Shown piece by piece: positions 1 through 12,380 of a stretch of 64,000 nucleotides of DNA; positions within the stretch are counted from its first letter, which is position 1; the number at the start of each line of letters is the position of its first letter. The DNA is from Neovahlkampfia damariscottae. Taxonomy: Eukaryota; Heterolobosea; Selenaionea; Neovahlkampfiida; Neovahlkampfiidae. The notes beneath the pieces are model-generated. The model was given only the letters and a program-made list of their open reading frames with translations, did no database searches and was not told the DNA's origin. The stretch is from contig JABLTG010000067.1 in assembly GCA_016618085.1 (NCBI GenBank), forward strand, positions 1 through 64,000. The letters are read 5' to 3'. A program made the position numbers and the translations under genes.

Positions 1-119
1 CAATTTATTTGAACGATGTATAGAGGTTAGTTTTAAATATTTGTCGTGTTCGGCTGCGATTGGTGGTTGAACTTGTATTGGAATTTTTATAGTCTTCCAG
101 TTCCAAAATTTACTCTTAG

Positions 120-710
120 CAAACAAGTCTAACCCGTCTACTACTATTAACAAAAACATTAGGAGCAACATTCGTTGTAACTGATGATGTTTTAAAAAAT
201 TCAAAAAAACAATTCAAAAATAGACCAATAGGTAAATATTTATTAAAAGGAAAAGAGATTCCAATGTCATTATTTCAAATGTTGAATGACAATTCAGATG
301 AAAATATCATTGAATTTACAAAAGGAATTCAATGTTTCGAATCAAAGAAATTTCAAGAAGCAATTTCAATATTTTCATCATTAAATGATAAAACTTCAAA
401 ATATCTTGAAAATGTAGTTAAAAATTATAAATATTATTCATTTGATGATGATTGGTCAGGGGAAATAAAAATTGATAAAGATGGAAATTTAGTAGATTTG
501 GATAATGGTTTAGTTTTTGATAAAGAAATTGATTTAATGTCAATGGAAGAAGAATTAGATATTTTAAAAGATCTAAAAGGTGAAGAGCTGAGAGATGTTC
601 TAAAAGCATGGTCAAAAGAATATCCAGAAAAAGTTGCTTCAATCATTAAAATGAAAGATAGATTATCAATGAAAATGGAAATGCAAATAAATGATGAAAT
701 TGTTGTTTAA
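120..710 (+). CDS. 3' end of a class III adenylyl/guanylyl cyclase gene
   Basis: Partial gene. The open frame runs from 120 to the TAA at 708-710. The first 60 or so residues read like the end of a class III nucleotide cyclase catalytic domain: TKTLGATFVVTDDVL, then RPIGKYLLKGKEIPMSLFQ, matching the family's closing pattern of R-x-[IL]-G-x-x-x-[LV]-K-G and a final hydrophobic strand. A helical tail follows (GIQCFESKKFQEAISIF), common after such domains in protists, then an acidic segment. The catalytic metal and base-binding residues would lie upstream and are not in the window. A TAG at 117-119 ends the frame on the 5' side. It could be a splice acceptor, because the exon would then open in frame at 120. 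In 1-119 short cyclase-like words appear in other frames, so an intron, a frame break or poor sequence are all possible. The product would make cAMP or cGMP. The gene ends 7 bp from the stop of the convergent receptor gene. Confidence 0.6.
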   Translation, partial: QTSLTRLLLLTKTLGATFVVTDDVLKNSKKQFKNRPIGKYLLKGKEIPMSLFQMLNDNSDENIIEFTKGIQCFESKKFQEAISIFSSLNDKTSKYLENVVKNYKYYSFDDDWSGEIKIDKDGNLVDLDNGLVFDKEIDLMSMEEELDILKDLKGEELRDVLKAWSKEYPEKVASIIKMKDRLSMKMEMQINDEIVV

Positions 711-717
711 AAATTTT

Positions 718-3700
718 TTATAAATATTTGAGTTGAACATTTTGAAATTCTGAATTCTTTTCATATTTTGCGAAAATATCAGTTAAACAAAATCTTGACC
801 ATGTGTCTGCAATATTAATTCTTACAGCTTTCATGATCAATGAAAAAGTTTCAGAATCAAATTTACAAGATTCATCATTAATTTGATGATATAATTCAGC
901 ACATGTTTTTGAATCAATATTAATTTCTGCAGGTGAATTTTGTCCATTGAGATAAATATAATAAATATTAAAAGCTAGATCTGCTTTTTTATCTTTTGTT
1001 GCTCTATTGAATTTTTGGATATCTCTGTAACACAAAACATTTTCTTGAGACCATTCTGATTGTGCGAATTCTAAGAAAATATCAAAAAATTGTTCATCAA
1101 CTAGGTGTCTATCTAATGCATCCAATGTAACGATTGGTCTATTTCTGTTGAAAAATGATTTGATCGTTTTGAATAAAAGCACCAAAATGGTAACTATTAA
1201 AGGTAACAAAGCTTGACAAAAAGCAAAACAATAAGTAACAAAACTTCTTCCAATAGTTGAAAAGAATTTTCCAAAATAGAAATAAAAAGCATTTTCAGTT
1301 CCAAAAATCAAGACATTAAAATTAATCATTTCAAATAAAAAGTACAAAATAAAAATTGAAAAAGCTACAATTTGTTCCAATCTAAAGAAATATGGATCAC
1401 TTGTGAAGTAAAAATCAGTTGTTTGAAGTTTCAAAAGTTTGATCCAAGCATTTTTTTTATACGTTTTTCTTTTGACATCCCTAATGTATCTGATGATATT
1501 TGAAATGACATCAAATACTCCAATGGTAAACAAAACAATTCCAAAAGCAATATTCACAATCAAATGAAGTGCATAAATTGTGAATGATTTACCAGTTGAA
1601 CAAGTCAAATGAGAAGGAATAATAGCAATAATTGCAAAATCTATTATAGTAGAAGTGATCCAAAATATTGCAACAATTGAAAATGATACAACAGGAGATG
1701 CAATATATTTCAAAATAATGATAAATTTGAAGTATAAAGATTTTCTATTTCCATCATTAGATATAATTGATTTTTCTTTGTTTAAATTGATTAAAAGGAC
1801 ATATCTTAAATAATTCAAAGGCATAATTAAAAATATGACTGATAAGAAATTCTCATATAAAAATATTTGTAAAAAGCATCCATATTTTGATCTCCATTCT
1901 AATGAGAAAAAGTAATGTTGAATAGCTGAGAATGTAGCTCCGTATTGTGATAGAATTGCAAGATAAGGAATCAATGCTCTTGATTTTAATGGTTGATAAT
2001 TTCTAAAACATAAAACAATCAATAAAATAATGATATAAACACCCATTTCAATAATCCAAAGATCTTGTGAAGTATCTGAAATTCTATTTGAAAATCCTGA
2101 AAGTACAAAAGTATCACAGATTGATTTTGACCTTGAAATATTGAAATATCTATTGGTGATTGTATCATGTTTGGTGAATGTTAAGTTATCATTTGGAGGT
2201 GTTTTTCCACAAACGATTGAAATATAATCAAAATTCTTGATCAATTCATCATCAACTCTCACAGTGTATCTTTGTTTATTGATGAAATTACCTTCTGGAA
2301 AATTCAAATCTTTTGGTAATAATAATCCAATAGAAGGTGTTTTTAAAACTTCTAAAGAACGATGATTTTTAATTTCTCCAATTTTCAATTCTTCTCCATT
2401 TTTCAAATAATAAGAAAATGAAAGAAACATAGAATAATCAATACCATCTTTAGTATGCAATCCAAAACCTGCCCAACCAGATTTGGAACAAATACTTGGT
2501 TCAATTACAAATGTATTTTCGGTATGATAATATCTAATATATTCATTCTCAAAAACAGCACATTGAACATCACCAATAAATGGTGTTGTTTTGTTTTGTT
2601 CACACATTGTTCCTTTGAAACCTTCTTTACACATACATCTATCTGGGCCTGCACATACTCCATTTTTGGAGCATACTTCCGGATTTGAAGAATTGAATCC
2701 GAAACAAACTGGTGATTCACATTCAAATCCAATGTATCCAGTGAGACAGGTACAGTTATTTGGTTTCAAACATGAACCTTTTGATGAGCAAACTCTAGAG
2801 TCTGTATTTGAAAATTCAAAGCAATTATATGATTCACATTGAGTACTGTAGTAGTTTGTGTTGCATGTGCAATTATTGTTTGAAGAGCAAATACCATTTG
2901 AAGAACAAGCGTTTGTATCATTTGCATTTAATCCAAAACATTTCACAGAATCCAAAAACTGACATTGATTTCCATTAAATCCAGGATTACATGAACAACT
3001 GTCTTGGGAAATACATTCACCTTTTCCAGAACAAGCATTGATTTGATCGGGAGTTAAACCAAAACATTTGAATGTTGGTGATGCAATTGGTGAAACTGAT
3101 GGTGAAGTGATTGGTGAAACTGATGGTGATGGTTGTGGTGGAGCAACTTCGCATTGAATTCCGGTGTAACCATTCATACAAGTACAGTTATTAAATGAAG
3201 TACAATTTCCATGAGAAGAGCAAACATTTGGATCTGTTGAATTGACTTCAAAGCAAGTAAATGATTCACATTGAGCACCATTATAATTCAGGTCACATTG
3301 ACAAAAATTTGAAGATGTACAATTTCCATTTCCAGAGCAAACCATTGATTCAGTTCTATTGATTCCAAAGCATTGAAAAACTGAGCAATCCACTCCTGAG
3401 TAACCACTTTGACATCCAGCAACTGAAAATACTGCAAAATATCTGTTTGAAATCACATCAACAAAACGAAGTTCAGGTTTGATTTGTATTGGTATTGTAT
3501 GGAATGGTTCATCATATCCAGTGAATTGTCCAACAGAATTTGATCCAAATGCATATAAACTTTGATTTTGTGTGATGACATAAGATGCTGACGCACCAGC
3601 TGATATCTTTGAAGCAATTAAATTTGGTACTACATTTGGGAGATTAGTTGATGTATTTCCAAAGTTGTTTCCAAGTTGACCATATATATTACGTCCAAAT

Positions 3701-6700
3701 GAATAAACATATCCATTTGAAGTCAATAATAAAGTGAAACTAAATCCAGCTGAAATTTGAATAACATTTTGAACAGATGAAATATGAACAGGAATAGAAG
3801 AAAATGTGCTGTTGGTTGGACCAATTCCCAATTGACCAAAATCATTTTTTCCGAAAGCATAAACTGATCCACTATCAGTCAAAACAAATGAACTGGCTGA
3901 ACCGACTGAGATTTGAGTAACATTTGAAACCAAAGAAACAAGCACAGGAGATAGTCTTGATGTAGTTGTCCCATCACCAAGCTCTCCTCTTGTATTTTTA
4001 CCAAAACCAAAGACACTTCCATTTTTACTCAAAACAATAGAGTGATCATCAACTGAGGCACTGATGATTCCATCAAGAGTTGGAATTAATGTTGGTGACA
4101 ATCTGTTAAATCCTGTCCCATCTCCAAGTTGACCGAGATTATTTGCTCCAAAACCATATACTTTACCAGTTTTTGTCAACAATAAAGTGTGAATATTGCT
4201 GCTACTGGCTTGAACTACATCTTTTGTTGAAACACGTGTTTTGGTGGTTTTGGTTGTGGTTGTTCCATCACCTAGTTGCCCAAAATTATTTTTTCCAATT
4301 GTATCAACTGTATTATCATGATTTATAACAACAGAATGAGTGGAACCACTGATGATTCTGGCATCTGCAACGCTCATTTTTGAAAAACTAAGATAATCTG
4401 TCATCAATGAAGAAGAGCCACCACAGATGTAAAATTCACCATTTTTCATCATCATAGTGCTATATCCCTTTTGAACCAATTTTGTTACATCAGAAATGTT
4501 CTTCACATGGGTTGGTACGTTGACACTATTAAAATCACCTAAACATAATTCACCAGCTGCATTGTCTCCAAAAGTGAAAATTGAACTAGATCCATTCATA
4601 ACAACAGAATGCTTTTCTCCTGCAGATATTTCAACAATATTTGTCAACTGAGAAGCCAGTACAGGAGTATTTATGATAAAAATATAAGTTCCAATACCAA
4701 GTTGACCATCATAATTCAATCCGAATGAATACACCATTCCTGAATTTGTCAACAGCAATGAATGAGAATGACCTGCTGATACTTTTTTGATATTCATGAC
4801 ATTTGGTATTTTTGTTGGAATGAATGCATTGCTGTTGTTTCCAAGTCCCAATTGACCAAATAAATTATATCCAAAAGAATAAACAGTTGAATCACTTTTC
4901 AAAAGTATTGAATGAGATCTACCTGCTGATATTTCAATGATATTTTGAACTGTTGTAATTAAAGTTGGTGTATTTCTTTGAATTGTTGTTCCATCTCCTA
5001 ATTGTCCATAGGTATTTGATCCAAATGAATAAACATTTCCATCATTTTTCAAAACTAAAGAAAATGTGCCTCCTGCAGAAATTTTAACAATACTATTGAT
5101 ATTTTGAATTTGAATTAGAACAAATGTTGAATTTGTTGTTCCGTCTCCCAATTCACCATTTTCATTGTTTCCAAATGAAAATAACATTCCATCATTTCTT
5201 AATAACAAAGCGTGAGCAAAACCAACAGAAATATCAGTTGCATTGAAAAATGAAGAAATTAATGTTGGTGTTTTATACAGACGAGATTCTGAAATAGGAT
5301 CACATTGTAAGAATCCTAAAACATAAATTTCCAAATTTTCAGAGATGGACAACATGAAATTTTCAGTTAGTGATGCATCTCTCATGTTTGAAAATCCAGG
5401 TATTTTCTGAGGTACAGATGGATTTTGTGAACCATCTTCAGTTATTATTGAATATCTATTTGATCCAGAGGCATAGAAAGTGAAACTACAATCCTTTCCA
5501 GATAAATTTCCATTACAAGTACAATTATTAGGTGATAAACAAACGCCATTTCCAGAGCAAACAATTGAATCAGTTGAATTGATTCCAAAACATTGAAATG
5601 ATTCACATTGATTTCCTGAGTAATTTGGTTTGCATGAGCAAGTATTATGCCCAGAACAATTTCCATTTCCAGAACAAACTTTGGAATCAGTTGAGTTCAT
5701 TCCAAAGCATTGAAATGTCTCACATTGGCTTCCATTGTAATTATTGAGACATGTGCAATTGTCTGGTGATATACATGAACCATGTCCAGAACAAACATTT
5801 GAATCGGTTGAATTAACCCCAAAGCATTGATAAATTTCACATTCATCTCCAAAATGTCCATAATTGCATGTACAATTATTTATTCCATTACAAACACCAT
5901 TTCCTGTGCAAGCAGTTGAATCTGTCGAATTTTTTCCAAAGCATTCAACTACTTCACAATTAGCTCCTGAATAACCAGCTTTGCAACCCGCTGCTTCAAA
6001 AATAGAAAATCTTGTATTAGCAACAGATATATCTGAAAAATTAATATTACTTTTAATTAAGATTGGTGATGAATAAGATAGATCGCTAAATCCACTAAAT
6101 TGAGCTTGGCCATTCAAACCAAAAGCATATAAACTTCCTTCATTGTTAATTGCATACGCCAAGTAACTTCCAGCGAAAATTTTGATAATATTTGACAATT
6201 GAACAGCTGTAGGTGTTAATATCAACTGACCTTGGAAACCTAACCCTAAACGACCATAATCATTTTGACCAAAGGAAAGTATAGTTCCATTCACATGTAA
6301 AAGATACGAAGATTGACGAACTGATTGAACAAAAGTGATATTTGATACTGAATTGATCAAAATAGGAGTAGCAACACCACCTACACCTTTAGTTCCATTT
6401 CCAAGTTCACCATTTGAATTACTTCCGAATGCATAAACTAATCCTGTGTCTAATAACACCAAGGAATGAGTTGAAGATGTAGAAATTTGAGTAATATTTG
6501 AAACTAAAGTGGCATTTGGTGATGTTGTTTTTCCCAAAATGCCAGTTCCAATTTCTCCTTTATTATTTGCTCCAAAACCAAAAACAAGTCCATCACTACG
6601 TAAAACTAATGAATGAGATGTTCCGGTGGAGATTTGAGTTATATTTTGCAATGATGAAATTAAAACAGGTGATAAACGAGTTTCACCTGTGCCATCTCCC

Positions 6701-9641
6701 AATTGACCATCAACTCCACGTCCAAAAGAGTAAACATCTCCGGATTGTGTTAACACTAAGGAAAATCTATCACCACTGGAGACATATTTTGCTAATGGAA
6801 CAGAAACAATCTTTCTCTTAGCGCTAGATTTAGTTGTTCCATCTCCTAATTGCCCAAGTTGATTGTTACCAATTGAGTACACATCGCCATCAGCGTTAAT
6901 TCCAAGTAAATGTTCATCAGTGGCTGATCTACGAGAGGCAGCTATTTTTGACAAAGAAAAATATCCTGAAGAGAAAAAGTGATCAGAAATACCACAAACA
7001 TAAGCATTTTTGTCAGAATCTATCATGAATGTAATACCATTTGAATATATTTTTGTAATATTGACTGTGTTATTTACTAAGACAGGAGTTGAATAAATCC
7101 CATCAAAAGAACCAAGGCATAAAACCCCTTTATTGTTGCTCCCAAAAACAAATAGATTTCCAGAACTATTGACAGCAAGAGAATATTCAGTTCCAGCAGA
7201 AATTTGAACAATATTTTTCAAAGAGCTAATAAGTGTTGGTTCATTCTTTGATACCACAGAACTATTTCCGAGTTGACCAGCATCATTGTTTCCACAAGCA
7301 TAGACAGTACCATTTTGAAGAAACAATGAATGTACTAATCCAACAGCGATATCAGTAACATTTTGAATGGAAGTGATTTTTGTTGGTGCTATAATGTAAG
7401 ATGTTGCACTTCCCAACCCTAATTCACCATCAGCATTCTTACCCCAAGAATAAACCATAGAATCACTTGTCAAAGCCAAGCAGTGAGAGCGTGCTGTAAC
7501 GATTTTAGTCACATTTTTAAGATTTGGTATTTGTGTAGGTACTGTCAGTTGAGCACCGGTAGTTGCATTTCCAAGTTGATTGTCAAAATTAGTTCCAAAA
7601 GCAAACACAGTCCCATCATTTTTTAATGCCATTGAATAAAATTTACCAGCAGATACTTGAGTGATATTTGAGAGAGCTGGAATGAGAGTTGGAATTGCAG
7701 TATCTATTTGATTTCCTAAACCAAGTTGTCCATAAAGATTATATCCCATTGAATACACATATCCATCATTCTTTAAAATTAATGTATGATATTCTCCAAC
7801 TGCAACCTGTTTCACATTATCCATCAACAATGTTGGTTTTGTCAAATACCCAGTAGAGAGACCAAGTTCACCATATTGACTTGTTCCCATCGCATATAAA
7901 TCATCAGTGTAGGTGACAAAAACTTGAAAAAAACTTCCGATAGCAATTTGTTTTAAGTTTGAAATAACAGGTATTTTAGATGGAAGTGCTGGATCATAAG
8001 ATCCGTCTTCGGATAACATTGAATAAAAATTGTAACCAACACCATAGTAGGATGTCTTACATTCTTTTCCAGAATGCTTTTCAGAGCAAGTACAATTGTC
8101 AATGGAACTACAAACACCATTTCCAGAACAAACTTTTGGATCATTTGAAATAACACCAAAACAACTATGTAAGTGACATTTTTCTCCAAAATAACCAGCA
8201 CTACATGAACATATATTTGGTTGATTACAAGTTCCATGACCTGAACAAACATTTGGATCTGTTGAATTAACTCCAAAACAGGTTACGAATTCACATTCAT
8301 TTCCAGAATATCCATTATTACAAATCACTATTTCTGGAGATATTCTAATTGATTTGTCACCTAAACCTAATTCACCATTCTAATATCATGAGAAAATTTT
8401 TTTTTTCACTTACAGAATTCTTTCCAAAAACTAATAGTTTTGATTTTGTTAAAATAGCTGATGTGAATGGTCCAGAAGCAAGATTAATGATATTGGAGTA
8501 TTTTCCAATTAAAGTTGGACTACCTTGATCTGTGAATCCACCAAGACCTAATTGACCTTCTGAAGCTCTTCCAAATGAATAAACACTTGAAACAGAATCT
8601 TGTTGATTTGAAGTAACAAACAATGCATGTTCGTAGCCACTAGAAACTGATGTAACATTTTCAAATACTGGTGTGGTAAAACCTAACGTTCTATTCAATG
8701 GTAAAATGGATCCTGTTCCTAAAGCACCTCTTTGTGATTCTCCACAAGTTTGAAGAAGAGAATTATTGGTTAATAAATAACTTGAGTATAAAAATCCACA
8801 TGAAATAGAACTATAAGTTTGTGTACTTAATTTTTTAGGTATCAAAGCATCAACTGTTGATTGTCCATCACAAAGTCTTTTAAAATAAGTTCAAAAAAAA
8901 AAAAAACATACTGAAAATTTTTGGAACTTCCAAAAACGTAAACTTCTTGTGAGCTGGTCAAAATTTTTCCATGGCGATGACCGTCACAAATTTCTATAGC
9001 GTTAGTGATGCCTATCATTTCAGGATATAAAATTGATGTTCTAAAATCATTTAAACCCATTGAGTTGTTCTGAAAAACGTCAAAAAAAAAAAAAAAATTG
9101 TTTACGAAATTTCTTCCAAAAGCAAAGACAGTTCCATTTGAAAGTAAAAAATGTGAGTTGTCCACTCCACCAGTAACTTGTATTACATTTGTAAAGCCAG
9201 TAATTTTTGTTGGTAAAAATCTATTTTGAGTATCTCCTAAACCAAGTTGTCCAAACTATCAAAAAGATGTCAAATTTAACTTATAATTAGTTACATCATT
9301 TTTACCGCAACCATAAATTGAACCTTCTTTTATGAAGAGAGTATGGTTGTATGAAAACATTTTAGTTACATTTGAAATAGTAGTGAGGTTCGTCGGAACC
9401 AAAATATCTTCAGTGAACATTTCACCTATTCCAAGTTTACCATTCTGAAACATTTAATATTTTTTTTATAAATTACTTGGTTTGAACCAGAAACGTAAAT
9501 GATACCTGTTGAAGTGAACAAGAACATTGTTTCTGAGCCTAAATAAACTGATGTTATACTTGAGTTCAATGATTCAATTGAGAATACGATTTGAACAAAA
9601 AATAGCAAAAGAAGCAGTTTCTTCATTTGTGGTAAACTCAA
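718..9641 (-). CDS. Giant RCC1/EGF receptor with 7TM and C-terminal RGS domain
   Basis: Exons (transcription order) 9641-9477, 9444-9295, 9255-9106, 9069-8912, 8876-8414, 8379-718, with introns of 32-39 bp; the model encodes 2,915 residues. A signal peptide (MKKLLLLLFFVQIVFS) is followed by RCC1-type repeats (Y/F-x-F-G-x-N-x-x-G-Q-L-G) to about residue 370 and two EGF-like modules of the C-F-G...C-S-G-x-G-x-C...N-C-T-C type. A second RCC1 block spans about 475-1160, then four EGFs, a third RCC1 block about 1330-2015, and six EGFs split by a Pro/Ser linker (about 2017-2290). Next come a WAGFG-containing, possibly DOMON-like domain (about 2290-2450), about seven TM segments (2468-2758) and an RGS domain (about 2779-2900, with ENVLCYRDIQKF). 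It is probably a surface receptor that speeds GTP hydrolysis on its own G alpha; a G alpha gene lies at 56128. The ligand is unknown. The start could also be the Met at 9626. Confidence 0.88.
2590..3420 (-). repeat. Coding array of six EGF-like modules
   Basis: Six roughly 40-residue modules in the receptor gene share the spacing C-F-G/E-x(n)-C-S-x-x-G-x-C-x(5)-C-x-C-x-x-x-[YF]-x-G-x-x-C-E. The second and third are separated by a Pro/Ser linker whose PSPSVSPI and SPSVSPI units are duplicated (about 3080-3140). Similar arrays of four modules (about 5480-5990) and two modules (about 8050-8350) flank the RCC1 blocks. Confidence 0.85.
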
Positions 9642-9651
9642 CTTAATTTAG

Positions 9652-9658
9652 CCAATCA
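9652..9658 (+). promoter_or_regulatory. CCAATCA element of the 7TM-RGS receptor gene
   Basis: CCAATCA lies 11-17 bp before the first ATG (9641) and 26-32 bp before the Met that opens the signal peptide (9626). A TATATA run follows at about 9667. Confidence 0.55.
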
Positions 9659-9891
9659 AAGGAGCTATATACATCAAGCAATGAATTTTTTTAAAAAAGT
9701 TTTTGATTCAATTGTTTTTGTTTTATTTTAAATATGATACTAGAATTTATTCGATGACAATAATACAAAATTTGAGAGCGAATGTCAACTTGTCAAGTGT
9801 GACCCTAATTGTTATTAAAGATTTTTTGGGAAATGATTTAGGACAATAATTTATAAATATTCATTAGCTCTTTTAAATATATATGATTTAT

Positions 9892-12380
9892 TTATTGAAT
9901 TGCACAATTTTTATCTTTTGTTTTTGACTTTTCAAATATTTTTGGGTTTCCAACTGCAAAATCACTGATAAATATTTCACAGTTTGTAGTTCCGGTGATC
10001 AACAATTCATCATCTGAATGTAAACTTAAAATCTTTTTTTGTTCTAGTCTTTGAATAGTTTCAAATTTATCCAAAACACATTTTGTATTGTTTAAAACTG
10101 AGTTAAGTTTTAATATTTCATTTTGTCTCGTAAAAATAGATAATTCATTCCTAGAACCACAAACAGTTCGAGTTGAATTCACAGACAAACCACGAACTGG
10201 CAATGCTTCTTTTTGAAATGGATTATGTGAATCTATCAATTTTCCAAACATTCTCATGTCATATAATGATACCAAAGAGTAACCGCCAACAGTTAATGTA
10301 TTTGTATTGAAAAGATTAATTTCAAAATTTTGAGTTTCATTTTGAATTTTTCCTTGAGATTTCTCAGCTCTTCTATCCCATAATATACATGTTGAATCAT
10401 AAGAAGCACTAATAATAATATCACTGGATGGACCATCTTCATTTGTAGCAAAATCATAAACTGGTCCTTTATGCTCGTCATAGGATATAAGTAGTTTATG
10501 AGTATGAATATCGAACAATTTCATAGTTCTATCATCACTCCCTGATATTATTGTTGTTGACTAGAAATTAATATTAGTATATTTATTGAGTTTCATTACG
10601 TCTAACATGTCTATATTCCAAATACCTCTTGTTTGTTGTGAATCAAATGCATCAATTAATTCTCCAGTTTCCATATCAAACATTGTGATGATTTTCCCAT
10701 TTCCAGCTGAAATTAAATGAGATCCCATTCTTCTTTGATTGAAATTTAAACAATAAACAACATCAATGACTTCTTTTTCTGTGGATTTTAATGATAAATG
10801 TTTTGTAATTTTTTTGTCATTCATTTTCATCAATGAAACTTCACCATTGGCCAAACCAGCAGCAAGAATACCACTTCCATCTTTTAAAACGTTTTTTTGT
10901 TTAAATTTCAATAAAGTCACACCCGAATCCATATTAATCATGTCTAGAATTTTGATTAGGATTATTTTTGAGAATACCAATTTTTGGTTCATGAAAAAAC
11001 CAATTTCTATCCAATCTGTGTTTTTTGAAGTAATTTTCTTTACCATTACCTGCTGGTATATCAACAGCATGATTTATTTTGTACATTTGATTCCACAGAA
11101 AATTGGAGTTTGAAGCATCATAAAATTCCGAACAAACCAATGATAATGACAAAACATCTTTGTATTCTAAGAAAGTATAAACATGTACTAATTCATCTGT
11201 TGACAAAAAACAATTTGATTTTTTTATGAATTCATTTGAATCATCAACATTTGTTTCAAGTTCCATTTTTCCTCTATCAAAAAATTAGAAATTAAAAATA
11301 TGATAACCCGAATAAATAAATGTTAGAATCTTCAATAACTGCTGATGTGTGAATCAAACCTGGAATCAAATCAATTGAATCTTCATTATCAAAATTTGTG
11401 AAAATTGATTGAAAATCAACAGAACGGAAATGTTGTCCATTAAATAATAAAACCTCATGAGGTAATTCTTTGTCACTCAAACCTCCAAATATTATAAGTT
11501 CTTCTTTTTGTGCTGTAAGTGATAGATGACCACATCTTGGTGAAATCATTTCTTTGAGTTTAATTTCTTTCCAAGTTTTTGATTTTAAATCAAATTCCCA
11601 TAAATCATTGAATATTTTTAGTTGATCAGTTCCTCCAAATACATACCTTTTTAGTTTAGAAAAATCAAAAGTTACATTTTGTCATTCAAAATCTATTCAG
11701 AAATAAGTTGAAAAATGTAATAATTTTACCGAAGAAGAATGAAAAGATCGAGGTTGTAAATCTTTTTTCTTGCTTTGGTATATTTTCCATTGCTTTTTTT
11801 CTTTTAATTATTTTAGAAATATTGTTTTATAACTAACTGAGATCATATTCATCTACAGAATTTGTTGATCCATAAATATACAATTTGTCTTTATAAATAT
11901 GTGAAGTATGTCCATGTCTCTCCTTTATCAATTCTGAATTCATACACACAAGTTGTTTCCAATTGAAATTTTCTTGAAGATTAGAAAAAAATAAATTACC
12001 CAAATCTAAAACATAGAAATCATTTAACAAGCTTTCAAAACCATTCTTTTTTCCTCCAAAAATATATAATTTTCCGTTATAAAATGAACCTGAATGGAAA
12101 TGTCGTTCTTGAGGTCTTTCTCCTTTAAATAGAACTTTACACCATTTTTTGTTTTCTTTATGTTAAAGTATGAATTCTTACTGATATGAAAAAGTAGTAT
12201 TTCTTCGGTAAAGTGAATGGAATATTTTTTTGTTTCTGAATTTAAGATTCCTCCATAAATCAGAAGAAAATCTTCGTTTTTCAATGTTACTCTAGTCATG
12301 GTATGCGCATATCTATCAATTGAATGGATTTCTTCATGGTCTGTTTGATTCAAATTTCTCAGGAAATATAATGTGCTCAT
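9892..12380 (-). CDS. Kelch / F-box / WD40 fusion protein (probable SCF substrate adaptor)
   Basis: Exons 12380-12182, 12155-11838, 11800-11730, 11692-11676 (17 bp), 11646-11308, 11273-10978, 10943-10600, 10560-9892 give 750 residues in one frame. Residues 1-314 carry kelch repeats (GGKKNGFESLLNDFYVLDL, MYVFGGTDQLKIFNDLWEF, ELIIFGGLSDKELPHEVLL). Splicing out 11274-11307 restores the final kelch FGG as YLFGG-KMELE and runs into an F-box (about 332-378: LSTDELVHVYTFLEYKDVL, LSLVCSEFYDA). WD40 repeats fill the rest (TIISGSDDRTMKLFD, IISASYDSTCILWDRR). F-box proteins bind Skp1 in SCF ubiquitin ligases, and kelch and WD40 propellers bind substrates. Without the 34-bp intron, the kelch frame stops at 11292 and a separate F-box gene would start at 11266, with only 25 bp between and no CCAAT element. 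One fused gene is therefore preferred. Confidence 0.8.

Noticed and set aside
2590-8350. Regularly repeated short sequences that could suggest a repeat array or CRISPR
   Set aside because: They are diverged codons for EGF and RCC1 modules in one open frame, without identical repeats or unique spacers.
9070-9105. Phe-run insert in an RCC1 repeat (read-through of a T-tract)
   Set aside because: The segment has a GT donor and AG acceptor, and removing it restores a normal repeat; it is an in-frame intron, not coding sequence.
10934-11266. Separate F-box gene starting with Met at 11266
   Set aside because: There is no promoter element and only 25 bp after the kelch frame. A 34-bp intron joins it in frame to the kelch part and restores a kelch FGG.
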